Source: Roseospira visakhapatnamensis (lineage in GTDB: Bacteria > Pseudomonadota > Alphaproteobacteria > Rhodospirillales > Rhodospirillaceae). From it: a DNA stretch of 64,000 nt. Numbering within the stretch: position 1 is the stretch's first letter; every line of letters begins with the position of its first letter. Position numbers and translations under genes: made by a program. Under the pieces are notes generated by a model, which had not been told where the DNA came from, did no database searches, and saw only the letters and a list, made by a program, of their open reading frames with translations. Positions 16,841 to 28,149 of this stretch are shown here, piece after piece. Location: NCBI RefSeq assembly GCF_014197915.1, contig NZ_JACIGK010000011.1:1-64000 (forward strand), read 5' to 3'.

Positions 16841-17119
16841 ATGGCTCACAAAAAGGCAGGCGGTTCGTCGCGCAACGGGCGTGATTCGGCGGGTCGTCGT
16901 CTCGGCGTCAAGAAGTACGGCGGCGAGGTCGTCACCGCCGGCAACATCATCATCCGCCAGCGCGGCACCAAGTGGCATCCGGGCCAGAACGTGGGCATCG
17001 GCAAGGACCACACGCTGTTCGCCCTGGTGAACGGTCAGGTCCGCTTCCACAGCGGCTTCAAGCGGCGCACCTTTGTGTCCGTCGACGCCGCGCCGCCGGC
17101 CGCCGAGGCGGCGGAGTAG
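16841..17119 (+). CDS. rpmA: 50S ribosomal protein L27
   Basis: 92 residues. [20 protein letters not shown] is the classic bL27 N-terminus, which reaches the peptidyl-transferase centre; then [20 protein letters not shown] and [20 protein letters not shown]. There is no cleavable N-terminal extension of the Firmicutes type. The C-terminal tail is Ala/Pro/Glu-rich (APPAAEAAE). Shine-Dalgarno GAGGAG sits 9 bases ahead. A terminator follows 60 bp after the stop. Confidence 0.97.
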   Translation: MAHKKAGGSSRNGRDSAGRRLGVKKYGGEVVTAGNIIIRQRGTKWHPGQNVGIGKDHTLFALVNGQVRFHSGFKRRTFVSVDAAPPAAEAAE

Positions 17120-17180
17120 GACTCCCGGACTTCGCCAGCCGTCGCCGGACCGTCTCACGCGCGGCTCCGGGACCATGTTG

Positions 17181-19502
<2,322 letters not shown>

Positions 19503-19528
19503 CCGCAAGGGCAAAGGAGAACGACGGC

Positions 19529-20806
19529 ATGGACGCGTTGGAGCAGACCACCGATGTCGAGGCCCTCATCGACGACATGGGCCGGCGCGCCCGCGCCGCC
19601 GCCCGCGTGCTGGCCACCGCGCCGACCGGGGCCAAGGATCGCGCCCTGACCGCCGCCGCCGCCGCCCTGCGCGCCCAGGCCCGCGCCATCCAGGACGCCA
19701 ACGCCGAGGACATGGCCGCCGGCGCCGCCAAGGGCCTGAGCCCCGCGCTGCTCGACCGTCTGCTGCTGACCGACGCCCGGATCGAGGCCATGGCCGCCGG
19801 CCTGGAGGCGGTGGCCGCGTTGCCCGACCCCGTGGGGACCGAACTGGCCGCCTGGGAGCGTCCCAACGGCCTGCGCATCGCCCGGGTGCGGGTGCCCCTT
19901 GGGGTGATCGGCGTGATCTATGAAAGCCGGCCCAACGTTACCGCCGACGCCGCCGCCCTGTGCCTGAAGGCCGGCAACGCGGCGATCCTGCGCGGCGGCT
20001 CGGAGAGCCTGCACTCTTCGGGCGCCATCCTCGCGGCGATGCACGCGGGACTCGCCGAGGCCGGCTTGCCCCTGGATGCCTGCCAGATGATCCCCACCCC
20101 CGACCGCGCCGCCGTGGGTGCCCTGCTGCGCGCCGCCGAGCATGTGGATGTCATCGTGCCGCGCGGCGGCAAATCCTTGATCGAACGCGTCACCGCCGAG
20201 AGCCGGGTACCCCTGTTCAAGCATCTGGAGGGGCTCTGTCACACCTACATCCACGCGGGCGCGGACCTGGCCAAGGCGCGCGCCGTGGCCCTGAACGCCA
20301 AGATGCGGCGCACCGGCATCTGCGGCGCCACCGAAACCATCCTGATCGACCGCGCCGTGGCCGCCGCCGTGGTGCCCGGGCTGGTGGACGACCTGACCGG
20401 TGCCGGCTGCGCGGTGCGGGGCTGCGCGGAGGTCCGCGCGCTCGACGACCGGGTCACGCCGGCGACGGACGACGACTGGGACACGGAATACCTGGACGCC
20501 GTGGTCGCGGTCCGCGTCGTGGCCGGCCTCGACGAGGCCCTGGCGCATATCGATACACATGGCTCCGACCACACCGACGCCATCCTCACCGAGGATCCGG
20601 CCGCCGCCGAGCGCTTCCTCAACGCCGTGGACAGCGCCATCGTCATGGTCAACGCCTCCACCCAGTTCGCCGACGGTGGCGAGTTCGGCATGGGCGCGGA
20701 GATCGGCATCGCCACCGGCAAGCTGCACGCGCGCGGCCCGGTCGGCGTGGAGCAGCTCACCAGCTTCAAGTACCAGGTGCGCGGCAGCGGCCAGACGCGG
20801 CCGTAG
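19529..20806 (+). CDS. proA: Gamma-glutamyl phosphate reductase
   Basis: 425 residues; NADPH-dependent reduction of glutamyl phosphate to the semialdehyde, second step of proline synthesis, usually in complex with ProB. Family blocks: [71 protein letters not shown], the catalytic Cys segment [15 protein letters not shown], and the C-terminal [20 protein letters not shown] followed by [15 protein letters not shown] chose ATG 19529 because AAGGAGA stands 8 bases ahead; an in-frame ATG at 19499 overlapping the proB stop would add 10 residues. Confidence 0.95.
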   Translation: MDALEQTTDVEALIDDMGRRARAAARVLATAPTGAKDRALTAAAAALRAQARAIQDANAEDMAAGAAKGLSPALLDRLLLTDARIEAMAAGLEAVAALPDPVGTELAAWERPNGLRIARVRVPLGVIGVIYESRPNVTADAAALCLKAGNAAILRGGSESLHSSGAILAAMHAGLAEAGLPLDACQMIPTPDRAAVGALLRAAEHVDVIVPRGGKSLIERVTAESRVPLFKHLEGLCHTYIHAGADLAKARAVALNAKMRRTGICGATETILIDRAVAAAVVPGLVDDLTGAGCAVRGCAEVRALDDRVTPATDDDWDTEYLDAVVAVRVVAGLDEALAHIDTHGSDHTDAILTEDPAAAERFLNAVDSAIVMVNASTQFADGGEFGMGAEIGIATGKLHARGPVGVEQLTSFKYQVRGSGQTRP

Positions 20807-20819
20807 ACGGGGGGGTTCC

Positions 20820-21395
20820 ATGGACGGCGCGATCACCTTTCACCCCCTGACCCCGGATCGCTTCGCCGATCTGGAGTCCCTGTTCGGCACCAGCGCGACC
20901 ACGCGAAACTGCTGGTGCGTGTACTGGCGGCAGACCTGGAAGGAGTGGAACGCGGGCTGTGGCGACGACCGCCGCGAGGCGTTGCGCGCGCGGGTCGGGG
21001 CCGGTCCGCCGCCCGGCATCCTGGCCTACCGCGACGGCGAGGCCATCGGCTGGGTCCAGGTGACGCCGCGCGCCGACGTGCCCCGGTTCAACCGGGCACG
21101 CTCGGCGAAGCCCAGCCCCGCCGAGACCGATCTCGACGCCGTGTGGGCCATCTCCTGCTTCTTCCTGCGCAAGGACGCGCGCGGGCAGGGTCTGATGACC
21201 GCGTTGACGCGGGAGGCCTGCGCCTTCGCCGCCCGCCAGGGCGCCCAGGCCGTGGAGGCCGCGCCCGTCACCCCCCACCGGCCGCTGACGTGGGACGATG
21301 GCTATGTGGGGATCGCCTCGGCGCTGGAGCGCGCCGGCTTCACCCTGGTCGAGAAACGCTCCGAGCGGCGCAGCCTCCTCCGCTGGGTGCCGTGA
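20820..21395 (+). CDS. GNAT family N-acetyltransferase
   Basis: 191 residues. N-terminal TRNCWCVYWRQTWKEWNAG is typical of a GNAT subgroup with a Cys/Trp-rich opening; YRDGEAIGWVQVTPR and the acetyl-CoA-binding segment FFLRKDARGQGLMTALTREA (about 117-136) follow, then GYVGIASALERAGFTLVEK near the end. Substrate unknown. It starts 13 bp after proA and so probably belongs to the obgE-proB-proA transcript; in many alphaproteobacteria nadD would follow here instead. The ribosome-binding site is weak (GGGGGG). Confidence 0.85.
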   Translation: MDGAITFHPLTPDRFADLESLFGTSATTRNCWCVYWRQTWKEWNAGCGDDRREALRARVGAGPPPGILAYRDGEAIGWVQVTPRADVPRFNRARSAKPSPAETDLDAVWAISCFFLRKDARGQGLMTALTREACAFAARQGAQAVEAAPVTPHRPLTWDDGYVGIASALERAGFTLVEKRSERRSLLRWVP

Positions 21396-21442
21396 CGGCA
21401 CACCCGCGCCCACGACAGGGACGGCGTTCGCATGGATTGATC

Positions 21443-21679
21443 ATGGTGTCCGGACCACGGATGGGTGTAATCGCGATCGTGACGGCCGATGGCCTGTCTT
21501 TTCAACACACCGTGCAGGGAACGGGCCAGGCATCCGAGGAGGTGTTTACCTGCAATGTCATTGCCGACGCGGTGGGCGAGGCCGCCCGCGCCGCCATCCG
21601 TGAGACCGTCGAGGATGCCGTCCTGTACATCCGCGAGGGCGTGCGGTCGGCCCGGATGACGGCCCCGCCGTCCTCCTGA
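21443..21679 (+). CDS. Small hypothetical protein
   Basis: 78 residues, MVSGPRMGVIAIVTADGLSF, then QHTVQGTGQASEEVFTCNVI and a helical, Ala/Arg-rich end (AVGEAARAAIRETVEDAVLY). Codon third positions are GC-rich as in real genes here, but no recognisable family or good Shine-Dalgarno supports it. A second in-frame ATG lies at 21461. It follows the acetyltransferase by 47 bp and runs toward a convergent membrane-protein gene. Treat as tentative. Confidence 0.4.
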   Translation: MVSGPRMGVIAIVTADGLSFQHTVQGTGQASEEVFTCNVIADAVGEAARAAIRETVEDAVLYIREGVRSARMTAPPSS

Positions 21680-21745
21680 CCGGCGGTCGGCGGGATCCGG
21701 CCTCGCGCCGGTCACAGCGGTCGACACCAGGGTCCGGAGCGCCGA

Positions 21746-21771
21746 CGGGGGCGCCCCGAAAGGTCGCCCCC
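21746..21771. terminator. G+C-rich hairpin between convergent genes
   Basis: Inverted repeat GGGGGCG / CGCCCCC (21746-21752 and 21765-21771) between a plus-strand small gene and a minus-strand membrane protein gene. No T-run, so termination activity is only inferred from the position. Confidence 0.4.
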
Positions 21772-21797
21772 GCCGGTCTCGCGAAGGCCCGCGATCC

Positions 21798-23027
21798 CTA
21801 CTCCGCCGCGCCGGCCGGCCGCCGGGCCAGGATCGCCGCGCCGCCCTTGGTCTTCAGCAGGCGAAACACCAGCCGCTCGTTTGTGACGATGGTGATGACC
21901 TGCACATAGACCAGCGGCGCCATCAGCACGATGTGGGCGATGGAGAACTTGTCCACCAGCCCGGTCTTCACCAGGCCCAGGTGCACAAAGAACATACCGG
22001 CCACATACGAGGCCACGCCGGGGCAGATGAGCGCGAAGGACATGGGCGAGTACTTGTCGCCGTGCAGGTAGTCCTGGAAGTAGTTCAGCCGGCGCATGAC
22101 AACCCAGCCCAGCAGGCCGAACGTCACCTGCAATCCCATCAGCAGCGACAGCATCACCAGGTAGTCCCCCGGCTGCACATGGCCGCCGAAGAAGGCGTGC
22201 AGGCCGTGCGACAGCCGCACCAGGGCAATGCCGGTGACGGTGAGGATGGGGATCATGATCCACAGGCTGGGGCTGCCCTCCTCGCTGATGCCGTGCTCCA
22301 TCATGTCGCGGAAGCCGAGCGCCGTCTTGACCAGCGCGAACAGCAGCACCGCCGACAGCATGGTGATGGACAGCACCGTCCCGACCGCCACGGTCTCGCG
22401 CACGGTGCTCATGGCCGCCGGGGCGGCGAAGCCGACACCGATCATGGCGAAGGCGAAGATGGCGATGAGCTGGCTCAGGTGGTTGTTCTGGCCGTGATCG
22501 AACCTGCCCTCGACGATGACGCGGCCGAAGTAGTCCAGGAACAGGCGCACGCCATAGACGGCCACGGCGCCGAAGCCGACGATGGCCAGCGGGAACAGGT
22601 ACTCCACCACCGCCCAGAGGCCGGGCACGAACACCGCGCCGAGGATGAAGCCCACGTTGATGGCCATGGCCAGGGTCAGCGGAATGGCCATCAACGACAC
22701 CTCGGCGTTGCCGGTCTTCAGGCGCCGGTAGGCATCGGTGTCCTTGAAGCCCCGGTACTCGACCAGGTTCCAGACCAACAGCCGATAGAACCGCGCCGCG
22801 AAGATCAGGATGCCGACCATGGCCACGGCGACCAGGCCGGCCATGGCCGGATCGGGGCCGGTCAGCAGCGGCCACAGGGTGTCGAAGGTGGGAATGGGCG
22901 CCGTCCTCGGGCGCGGCGTCAGGAACAGCAGGTACAGGAAGAAGGAGACGGTCAGGCCGCCGTTGCCCAGCGCCGCCAGGAACAGGGTGGGGCTGTAGTG
23001 CTCCTTCAGGCCGTGTCTCAGGGCCAT
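21798..23027 (-). CDS. Polytopic inner-membrane protein, possibly TsoY family
   Basis: 409 residues with roughly ten hydrophobic segments, e.g. LFLAALGNGGLTVSFFLYLL, AGLVAVAMVGILIFAARFYR, MAIPLTLAMAINVGFILGAV, LIAIFAFAMIGVGFAAPAAM, GTVLSITMLSAVLLFALVKT, FALICPGVASYVAGMFFVHL. Conserved-looking polar positions include SPTLFLAALGNGG, the loop DTDAYRRLKTGNAEVSLMAI, and HGISEEGSPSLWIMIP. The overall look recalls TehA/SLAC1-type carriers and the (seleno)protein family called TsoY, but I cannot confirm either by reading. Start ATG 23027 follows GAGG by 7 bases. Its promoter region has an FNR-like box, suggesting a role in oxygen-limited growth (inference). Confidence 0.7.
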   Translation of the reverse strand: MALRHGLKEHYSPTLFLAALGNGGLTVSFFLYLLFLTPRPRTAPIPTFDTLWPLLTGPDPAMAGLVAVAMVGILIFAARFYRLLVWNLVEYRGFKDTDAYRRLKTGNAEVSLMAIPLTLAMAINVGFILGAVFVPGLWAVVEYLFPLAIVGFGAVAVYGVRLFLDYFGRVIVEGRFDHGQNNHLSQLIAIFAFAMIGVGFAAPAAMSTVRETVAVGTVLSITMLSAVLLFALVKTALGFRDMMEHGISEEGSPSLWIMIPILTVTGIALVRLSHGLHAFFGGHVQPGDYLVMLSLLMGLQVTFGLLGWVVMRRLNYFQDYLHGDKYSPMSFALICPGVASYVAGMFFVHLGLVKTGLVDKFSIAHIVLMAPLVYVQVITIVTNERLVFRLLKTKGGAAILARRPAGAAE

Positions 23028-23072
23028 TGGGGGACCTCGTGCATGCGAAAGGGGGAAACCAGGAAAGCGGCT

Positions 23073-23113
23073 ATAATATTAGTTTTTTCTGATATGACAT
23101 TGACGAATCGCAA
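23073..23113 (-). promoter_or_regulatory. Putative FNR-type box and -10 element before the membrane protein gene
   Basis: TTGACGAATCGCAA at 23100-23113 is an imperfect FNR-type dyad (consensus TTGAT-N4-ATCAA; 7 of 10 fixed positions). On the minus strand TATTAT at 23078-23073 can serve as -10, placing the box centre near -40, the usual class II activator position. The stretch is the most AT-rich of this neighbourhood. Confidence 0.45.
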
Positions 23114-23269
23114 TCGGGCGGGACACGGGGGCCGCCCTGGGGGTCGAGGCGCGCCGGTCACCGTCCGAACCGGGGGCGGCCGATGCGACCGGCGGGCCTG
23201 GCACGTGGTTTGCTGCACCGCATGTCATCGAACGGATCGCCGTTCCCACCGCCAGCCCGGACTCAGCCC

Positions 23270-24178
23270 ATGGTCCAGACCGCCCCCACCCCGGCCCCCT
23301 GCCCTCGCCCCCACCGCCCGGCCGTGCTCTCCCCAGAGCCGTCGCGCCGCGCGGGCGTGGCCCGGCGGATGGCCCGGCGGGCGACGCTGGCGTCGATTCC
23401 GGGGGCGATTCTGGGCCTGGTTCTGGCTGGAGCCCTGGGAGTCGCCAGCGCGCGCGCCCAGCCGCCGAGCGAACACCAGTACGCCTCGGCCGACGACCTG
23501 TGCCACGACCAGACGTCGCGGCAGGAGCAGACCAGCGGCGTTCCCCTGCATATCCTGACGGCCATTTCCCTGGTGGAATCGGGACGCTGGGACGAACGCC
23601 GGCAGGCAAGAATTGCCTGGCCCTGGACGGTGACCAGCGGCCCCGACGGCAGGTTCTTCCGCACCAAGACGGAAGCCATCGCCCATGTCCGGTCCTTGCA
23701 GGCACGCGGCGTGACCAACATCGACGTCGGCTGCATGCAGATCAACCTGCGCTATCACGGCGATGCCTTTCCCACGCTGGAGAAGGCGTTCGAGCCCCGG
23801 GCCAACGTCGCCTACGCGGTGGACTTCCTCACCCGCCTGCACGCCGACACCGGATCCTGGACACGCGCGGTCTCGCGCTACCACTCGGGCACGCCGCACC
23901 TGGCACGGCGCTACATGAAGAAGTTCCGCGTCGCGTGGCGCGAGGTTCAGGACGGTCGCGCGGCATCCGGCGCGCCGCCGATGCGCGACATCCTGGCGCG
24001 GGCCGCCGAGATCGAGGCCGCCAGCCAGGCCGAGCGGGCGCGCCAGGAAGCCGAGCGGGCCCAGGCCCAGGCGGAGGCGCGGGCATACGCCGAGTCCTGG
24101 CGGCGCGACAAGCTGGCCGCCTACCTGGCGCGCCGCGCCGAGGTGGAGGCACGGCGGGCGGCCGCCGGGGCGTCCTGA
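23270..24178 (+). CDS. Lytic transglycosylase (SLT domain), secreted
   Basis: About 302 residues from MVQTAPTPAPCP. A signal-like segment (LASIPGAILGLVLAGALGVA, ending SARA-Q) precedes the SLT fold: the catalytic Glu is in LTAISLVESGRWDER, and NIDVGCMQINLRYHG, NVAYAVDFLTRLHADTGSW and AVSRYHSGTPHLARRY complete it. Such enzymes cleave peptidoglycan between MurNAc and GlcNAc with 1,6-anhydro formation in the periplasm, often to pass secretion or flagellar machines. The C-terminal ~75 residues are a charged, Ala/Glu/Arg-rich coiled-coil-like helix. Other in-frame ATGs occur at 23183, 23222 and 23369, so the start is uncertain; the last would give the most typical signal peptide. Confidence 0.8.
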   Translation: MVQTAPTPAPCPRPHRPAVLSPEPSRRAGVARRMARRATLASIPGAILGLVLAGALGVASARAQPPSEHQYASADDLCHDQTSRQEQTSGVPLHILTAISLVESGRWDERRQARIAWPWTVTSGPDGRFFRTKTEAIAHVRSLQARGVTNIDVGCMQINLRYHGDAFPTLEKAFEPRANVAYAVDFLTRLHADTGSWTRAVSRYHSGTPHLARRYMKKFRVAWREVQDGRAASGAPPMRDILARAAEIEAASQAERARQEAERAQAQAEARAYAESWRRDKLAAYLARRAEVEARRAAAGAS

Positions 24179-24517
24179 CCAACCGCCTCCCCCCCCGGCC
24201 CCCCCGATCTATCTCTTGGGCATCCCTGAAGGCATCCCTTTGGGCGCCGCGCCGCGTCCCGACGCGCGCGGTGCTCCGTTCTTCTTCATCCGCTCGACAT
24301 CTTCATCCGCGTGGACCGGGCCGGCGACATCGCCGGGCGGCCGTCGGCGCCCGCATCCCCGTGCCATGGGGCGTGGCGCTCGTTTAGGAGCGCGATTCCC
24401 TCGGTTTCCCACGCCACATGCTCTATTTCGAAACGCATTTTTTTCGGTTTTTGATTGACACCGCGCTGGCGTCGGCGAATTCTGGTTCGGTCGATCACGG
24501 GTTGAGTGGAGTCGGCC
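24179..24517 (+). promoter_or_regulatory. Intergenic region with the glpR-glpD promoter
   Basis: A perfect -35 TTGACA at 24455-24460 has a weak -10 candidate AATTCT at 24478-24483 (17-bp spacing). Just upstream, in an AT-rich patch, two TTTCG elements (24426-24430 and 24442-24446) resemble half-sites of DeoR-family operators, suggesting GlpR autoregulation. I see no convincing gene in 24179-24420; a 52-codon basic frame on the minus strand (24209-24367) lacks support. Confidence 0.5.
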
Positions 24518-25312
24518 ATGAGCACCGCCCTCTCGCGCAAGCGCCTGATCCTGGACCTGGCCCGTGAACAGGGCCGGGTGGCGGTCGACGATCTGGCGGC
24601 CCGGCTGGCCGTCTCGCCGCAGACCATCCGCAAGGATCTGAACGACCTGTGCGACACCAACCATCTGGTGCGCACGCACGGCGGCGCCCTGTTGCGCACC
24701 GGCAAGGCCAACGTCGGCTACGAGGCCCGCCGCCTCATCGCGGCCGACGCCAAGGACCGCATCGCCGAGCGCACCGCCGGTCTGATTCCCGACGACAGTT
24801 CGTTGTTCGTCAACATCGGCACCACCACCGAGGCTGTGGCGCGGGCGCTCGCCGGGCGCTCCGACCTGCTGGTCATCACCAACAACCTGAACGTGGCCAC
24901 CATCCTGCGCGAGGCCCGGGGGCTCGACGTGGTCATCGTCGGCGGTCTGCTGCGCCATTCGGACGGCGGCATCGTCGGCGAGGCCGCGCTCGACATGATC
25001 GGGCAGTTCAAGGTGGACATCGCCATCATCGGCACCTCGGCCATCGACGAGGACGGCACGCTCCTGGACTACGACTACCGCGAGGTTCGCATCACCCAGG
25101 CCATCCTGGCCAATGCCCGGCGCCGCATCCTGGTGGCCGACTCGTCCAAGATCGCCCGCCGGGCGCCGGTGCGGATCGCGCATCTGAGCCAGCTCGACGT
25201 GTTCGTGACCGACACGCTGCCGGACCCGGAGATCCGGCGCCTCTGCCGGGAGGCCGGCACCGAGATCCACGAGACCTGCGGACGGGGGGAGGAGACGAGC
25301 CATGCGGCCTGA
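24518..25312 (+). CDS. glpR: Glycerol-3-phosphate regulon repressor, DeoR family
   Basis: 264 residues. N-terminal winged helix-turn-helix (1-60): ILDLAREQGRVAVDDLAARL, AVSPQTIRKDLNDLCDTNHL and VRTHGGALL, the DeoR signature. The C-terminal sugar-phosphate-binding domain has the usual IGTTTEAVARAL loop, ITNNLNVATIL, VIVGGLLRHSDGGIVGEAAL, IAIIGTSAIDEDGTLLDYDY and ILVADSSKI. Expected to be released from DNA by glycerol-3-phosphate. Start ATG 24518 has GGAG 6 bases ahead; a GTG at 24506 is possible. It overlaps glpD by 11 bp, and its target is most likely this operon. Confidence 0.9.
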   Translation: MSTALSRKRLILDLAREQGRVAVDDLAARLAVSPQTIRKDLNDLCDTNHLVRTHGGALLRTGKANVGYEARRLIAADAKDRIAERTAGLIPDDSSLFVNIGTTTEAVARALAGRSDLLVITNNLNVATILREARGLDVVIVGGLLRHSDGGIVGEAALDMIGQFKVDIAIIGTSAIDEDGTLLDYDYREVRITQAILANARRRILVADSSKIARRAPVRIAHLSQLDVFVTDTLPDPEIRRLCREAGTEIHETCGRGEETSHAA

Positions 25313-26897
25313 CCCCGCGCCCACCGCCGCCCCCACCGCCACCCCTGGAGCCCGCCCCGACGGCAGCGCCGCCGCGCCCTTCGACGTCGCCATCATCGGC
25401 GGCGGCGTGAACGGCTGCGGCATCGCCCGGGACGCGGCCGGACGCGGCCTGTCGGTGTTCCTGTGCGACCAGGGCGACCTGGGCGGCGGCACCAGTTCGG
25501 CCAGCACCAAGCTGATCCATGGCGGCCTGCGCTACCTGGAGACCTACGAGTTCCGCCTGGTGCGCGAGGCCCTGAAGGAACGCGAGGTGCTGTGGCGCGC
25601 CGCCCCGCACATCATTCATCCGCTGCGGTTCGTGCTGCCTCACCATCGCGGGCTGCGGCCGTTCTGGCTGCTGCGGCTGGGGCTGTTCCTGTACGACCAT
25701 CTGGGGGGCCGCCACCTGCTGCCCGGGACCGAGGTGCTGGATCTGGCCGACGACCGGCGGGGCGCGCCCCTGCGGGCGGCGTTCACCCGCGCCCTCGAAT
25801 ACTCGGACTGCTGGGTCGAGGACGCCCGCCTGGTCGTCCTCAATGCCCTGGACGCGGTGGAGCGCGGCGCGGTCGTGCGCCCGCGCACACGCTGCGGGAC
25901 GGCGGTCCGGACGGGTACCCTGTGGCGGCTCACGCTGGAGTCGGCCGCCGACGACGCAACCGCGCCAAACGAAACCGTACACGCGCGCGTTCTGGTCAAT
26001 GCCGCCGGCCCCTGGGTGCTGCCCGTGCTCAAGACCATCCACGCCGCGACGTCGGAGCGCGTGCGCCTCGTCAAGGGCAGCCACATCGTCACCCGCAGGC
26101 TGTTCGATCACGACCACTGCTACATTTTCCAGAACACCGACGGACGCATTCTGTTCGCCATCCCCTACGAACAGGACTTCACCCTGATCGGCACCACGGA
26201 CCTGGACGTCGACGGCGACCCGGGCGAGGTGACCATCGACGACACCGAGATCGACTATCTGATCGAGGCCGTGGGCGCCTACCTGAGCACGCCGATCACG
26301 CGCGACGACGTGTGCTGGAGCTACGCCGGCGTCCGGCCGCTGCACGACGACGGCGCCGGCACGGCACAGCAGGTCACCCGCGACTATGTGCTGCGCGCCG
26401 ACGGCGACGGGCGCGACCGGGCCCTGCTGGTGTCGGTGTTCGGCGGCAAGATCACCACCTATCGTCGCCTGGCCGAAAGCGCCCTGGAGAAGATGCGGCC
26501 GGCGCTGCCGGACATGGGTGGCGCCTGGACGGCGGGCCGCGCGCTGCCGGGCGGCGACATCCCGGTCGACGGCTTCGAGACGCTGGTGGCGCAACTGCGC
26601 TGGGCCTACCCGTTCCTGGAGGCCGACCACCTCCGCCGGCTGGCGCGCCTGTACGGCACCCGCGCCCGCGAGTTGCTGGGCACGGCCCGGGCGCGGCGCG
26701 ACCTGGGCCGGCACTTCGGGGCCGATCTGTACGAGCGCGAGGTCGACTACCTGATGCGCCGCGAGTTCGCCCGCGCGGCCGCCGACGTGCTGTGGCGGCG
26801 GACCAAGCTGGGACTGCGGGTGACGACGGCGGAAGCCGCCGACCTGGAGACCTGGATGGCGGACCATGCCGAGCGGATGGCGTCGCCGGCGGCTTGA
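25302..26897 (+). CDS. glpD: Aerobic glycerol-3-phosphate dehydrogenase (FAD-dependent)
   Basis: 531 residues. Oxidises sn-glycerol-3-phosphate to dihydroxyacetone phosphate at the cytoplasmic face of the membrane, passing electrons to quinone. The FAD-binding Rossmann segment is FDVAIIGGGVNGCGIARDAA (about 27-46), followed by GGGTSSASTKLIHGGLRYLE; later blocks are ARVLVNAAGPWV, YEQDFTLIGTTDLDVDGD, CWSYAGVRPLHDDG and SVFGGKITTYRRLAESAL. The first ~25 residues are Ala/Pro-rich and may be dispensable. It overlaps glpR and leads the ABC-importer genes by 127 bp, so glycerol-3-phosphate oxidation and uptake are co-transcribed or closely coupled. Confidence 0.95.
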   Translation: MRPDPAPTAAPTATPGARPDGSAAAPFDVAIIGGGVNGCGIARDAAGRGLSVFLCDQGDLGGGTSSASTKLIHGGLRYLETYEFRLVREALKEREVLWRAAPHIIHPLRFVLPHHRGLRPFWLLRLGLFLYDHLGGRHLLPGTEVLDLADDRRGAPLRAAFTRALEYSDCWVEDARLVVLNALDAVERGAVVRPRTRCGTAVRTGTLWRLTLESAADDATAPNETVHARVLVNAAGPWVLPVLKTIHAATSERVRLVKGSHIVTRRLFDHDHCYIFQNTDGRILFAIPYEQDFTLIGTTDLDVDGDPGEVTIDDTEIDYLIEAVGAYLSTPITRDDVCWSYAGVRPLHDDGAGTAQQVTRDYVLRADGDGRDRALLVSVFGGKITTYRRLAESALEKMRPALPDMGGAWTAGRALPGGDIPVDGFETLVAQLRWAYPFLEADHLRRLARLYGTRARELLGTARARRDLGRHFGADLYEREVDYLMRREFARAAADVLWRRTKLGLRVTTAEAADLETWMADHAERMASPAA

Positions 26898-27024
26898 GCC
26901 AGCCGATCCGCAACGACGACAAGGAGACGGACGACCGCAACGACGGCGAGACTGGATCGGACCGGGCCGCGCGACGGCTCCCCGAAGGCCCATCAAGAGG
27001 CCCTGAGACGAGGAAACGGACCCC

Positions 27025-28116
27025 ATGCTTACCCTGGACACGGTCACCAGTGTCGTGGACGGCGAGACCCATCTCGCCGACATCTCGCTGACCCTGGAGA
27101 GTGGCTCGTTGAACATCCTGCTGGGTCCCACCCTGGCAGGCAAGACCAGCCTGATGCGCCTGATGGCCGGGCTGGACGCGCCCACCAGCGGGCGGGTGCT
27201 GGTCGACGATCGCGACGTGACCGGCGTGCCGGTGCGCGACCGCGCCGTGGCCATGGTCTATCAGCAGTTCATCAACTATCCGACGCTGTCGGTTTACGAG
27301 AACATCGCCTCGCCCCTGCGCGTGGCGCGCCGGCCGAAGGCGGAGATCGATCGCAAGGTCCGCGAGGCGGCCGCCCTGCTGCGCCTGGAGGACATGCTGG
27401 ACCGCACGCCGCAGGCGCTCTCCGGCGGTCAGCAGCAGCGCACGGCCCTGGCCCGCGCCCTGGTGAAGGACGCCAGCCTGGTGCTGCTGGACGAGCCGCT
27501 CGCCAACCTGGACTACAAGCTGCGCGAGGACCTGCGCGCCGAACTGCCACGCCTGTTCGCGGCCAGCGGATCCATCCTGGTCTATGCCACGACCGAGCCG
27601 GCCGAGGCGCTGCTCCTGGGCGGCCACACCGCCACCCTGCACCAGGGGCGGGTCACCCAGTTCGGCCCCACCCTGGACGTCTACCGCCGCCCGGCGACGC
27701 TGCTGACGGCCCAGACCTTCAGCGACCCGCCCCTCAACGTGCTGCCGGTGACCAAGCGCGGCCCCGCCGTGACGGCCGCAGACGGCACGGCCGTGCCGCT
27801 GGGCGATCGCATGACCGGCCTTGGCGACGGCGGATACACCCTCGGCTTCCGGCCGCACGAGCTGTCCTTGCGTCCGCCGGCGACCACGGCCGGCGTGCTG
27901 AGCGCGCCGGGCGTGGTGGCGGTCACCGAGATCACGGGCTCGGAAAGCTACGTCCACGCCCAGGCGCTGGGCCAGCGCTGGGTGGCGCTGGACCCCGGCA
28001 TCCACGCGGTCTCGCCCGGCCAGACCGTCACCCTGTACCTGGACGCCCGGCGCTGCCTGGTGTTCGGGCCGGACGATCGCCTGGTCGCCGAGCCGCCCAC
28101 GCTGGCGGCGGCCTGA
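27025..28116 (+). CDS. glpS: Glycerol ABC importer ATP-binding subunit GlpS (switch His missing)
   Basis: 363 residues. ATPase domain: Walker A GPTLAGKT (34-41), Q-loop YQQFINYPTLSV (79-90), canonical signature LSGGQ (132-136), Walker B LVLLDE (152-157). The switch segment reads VYATTEPAEA, so the usual histidine is Thr190. Beyond about 235 is a MalK/UgpC-like regulatory OB domain (GFRPHELSL, SESYVHAQALG). Pairs with GlpT, whose signature motif is degenerate; both lesions fall in the same composite ATP site. By the Rhizobium leguminosarum precedent, glpSTPQUV encodes glycerol uptake. 33 bp to glpT. Confidence 0.88.
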   Translation: MLTLDTVTSVVDGETHLADISLTLESGSLNILLGPTLAGKTSLMRLMAGLDAPTSGRVLVDDRDVTGVPVRDRAVAMVYQQFINYPTLSVYENIASPLRVARRPKAEIDRKVREAAALLRLEDMLDRTPQALSGGQQQRTALARALVKDASLVLLDEPLANLDYKLREDLRAELPRLFAASGSILVYATTEPAEALLLGGHTATLHQGRVTQFGPTLDVYRRPATLLTAQTFSDPPLNVLPVTKRGPAVTAADGTAVPLGDRMTGLGDGGYTLGFRPHELSLRPPATTAGVLSAPGVVAVTEITGSESYVHAQALGQRWVALDPGIHAVSPGQTVTLYLDARRCLVFGPDDRLVAEPPTLAAA

Positions 28117-28149
28117 ACGACACCCCGGGAAACGGAGGTCCCCCCGATC

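Noticed and set aside
24209-24367. A basic 52-codon minus-strand frame ending GMPSGMPKR between the transglycosylase and glpR
   Set aside because: Looks slightly protein-like but has no ribosome site or known family; left as unannotated.
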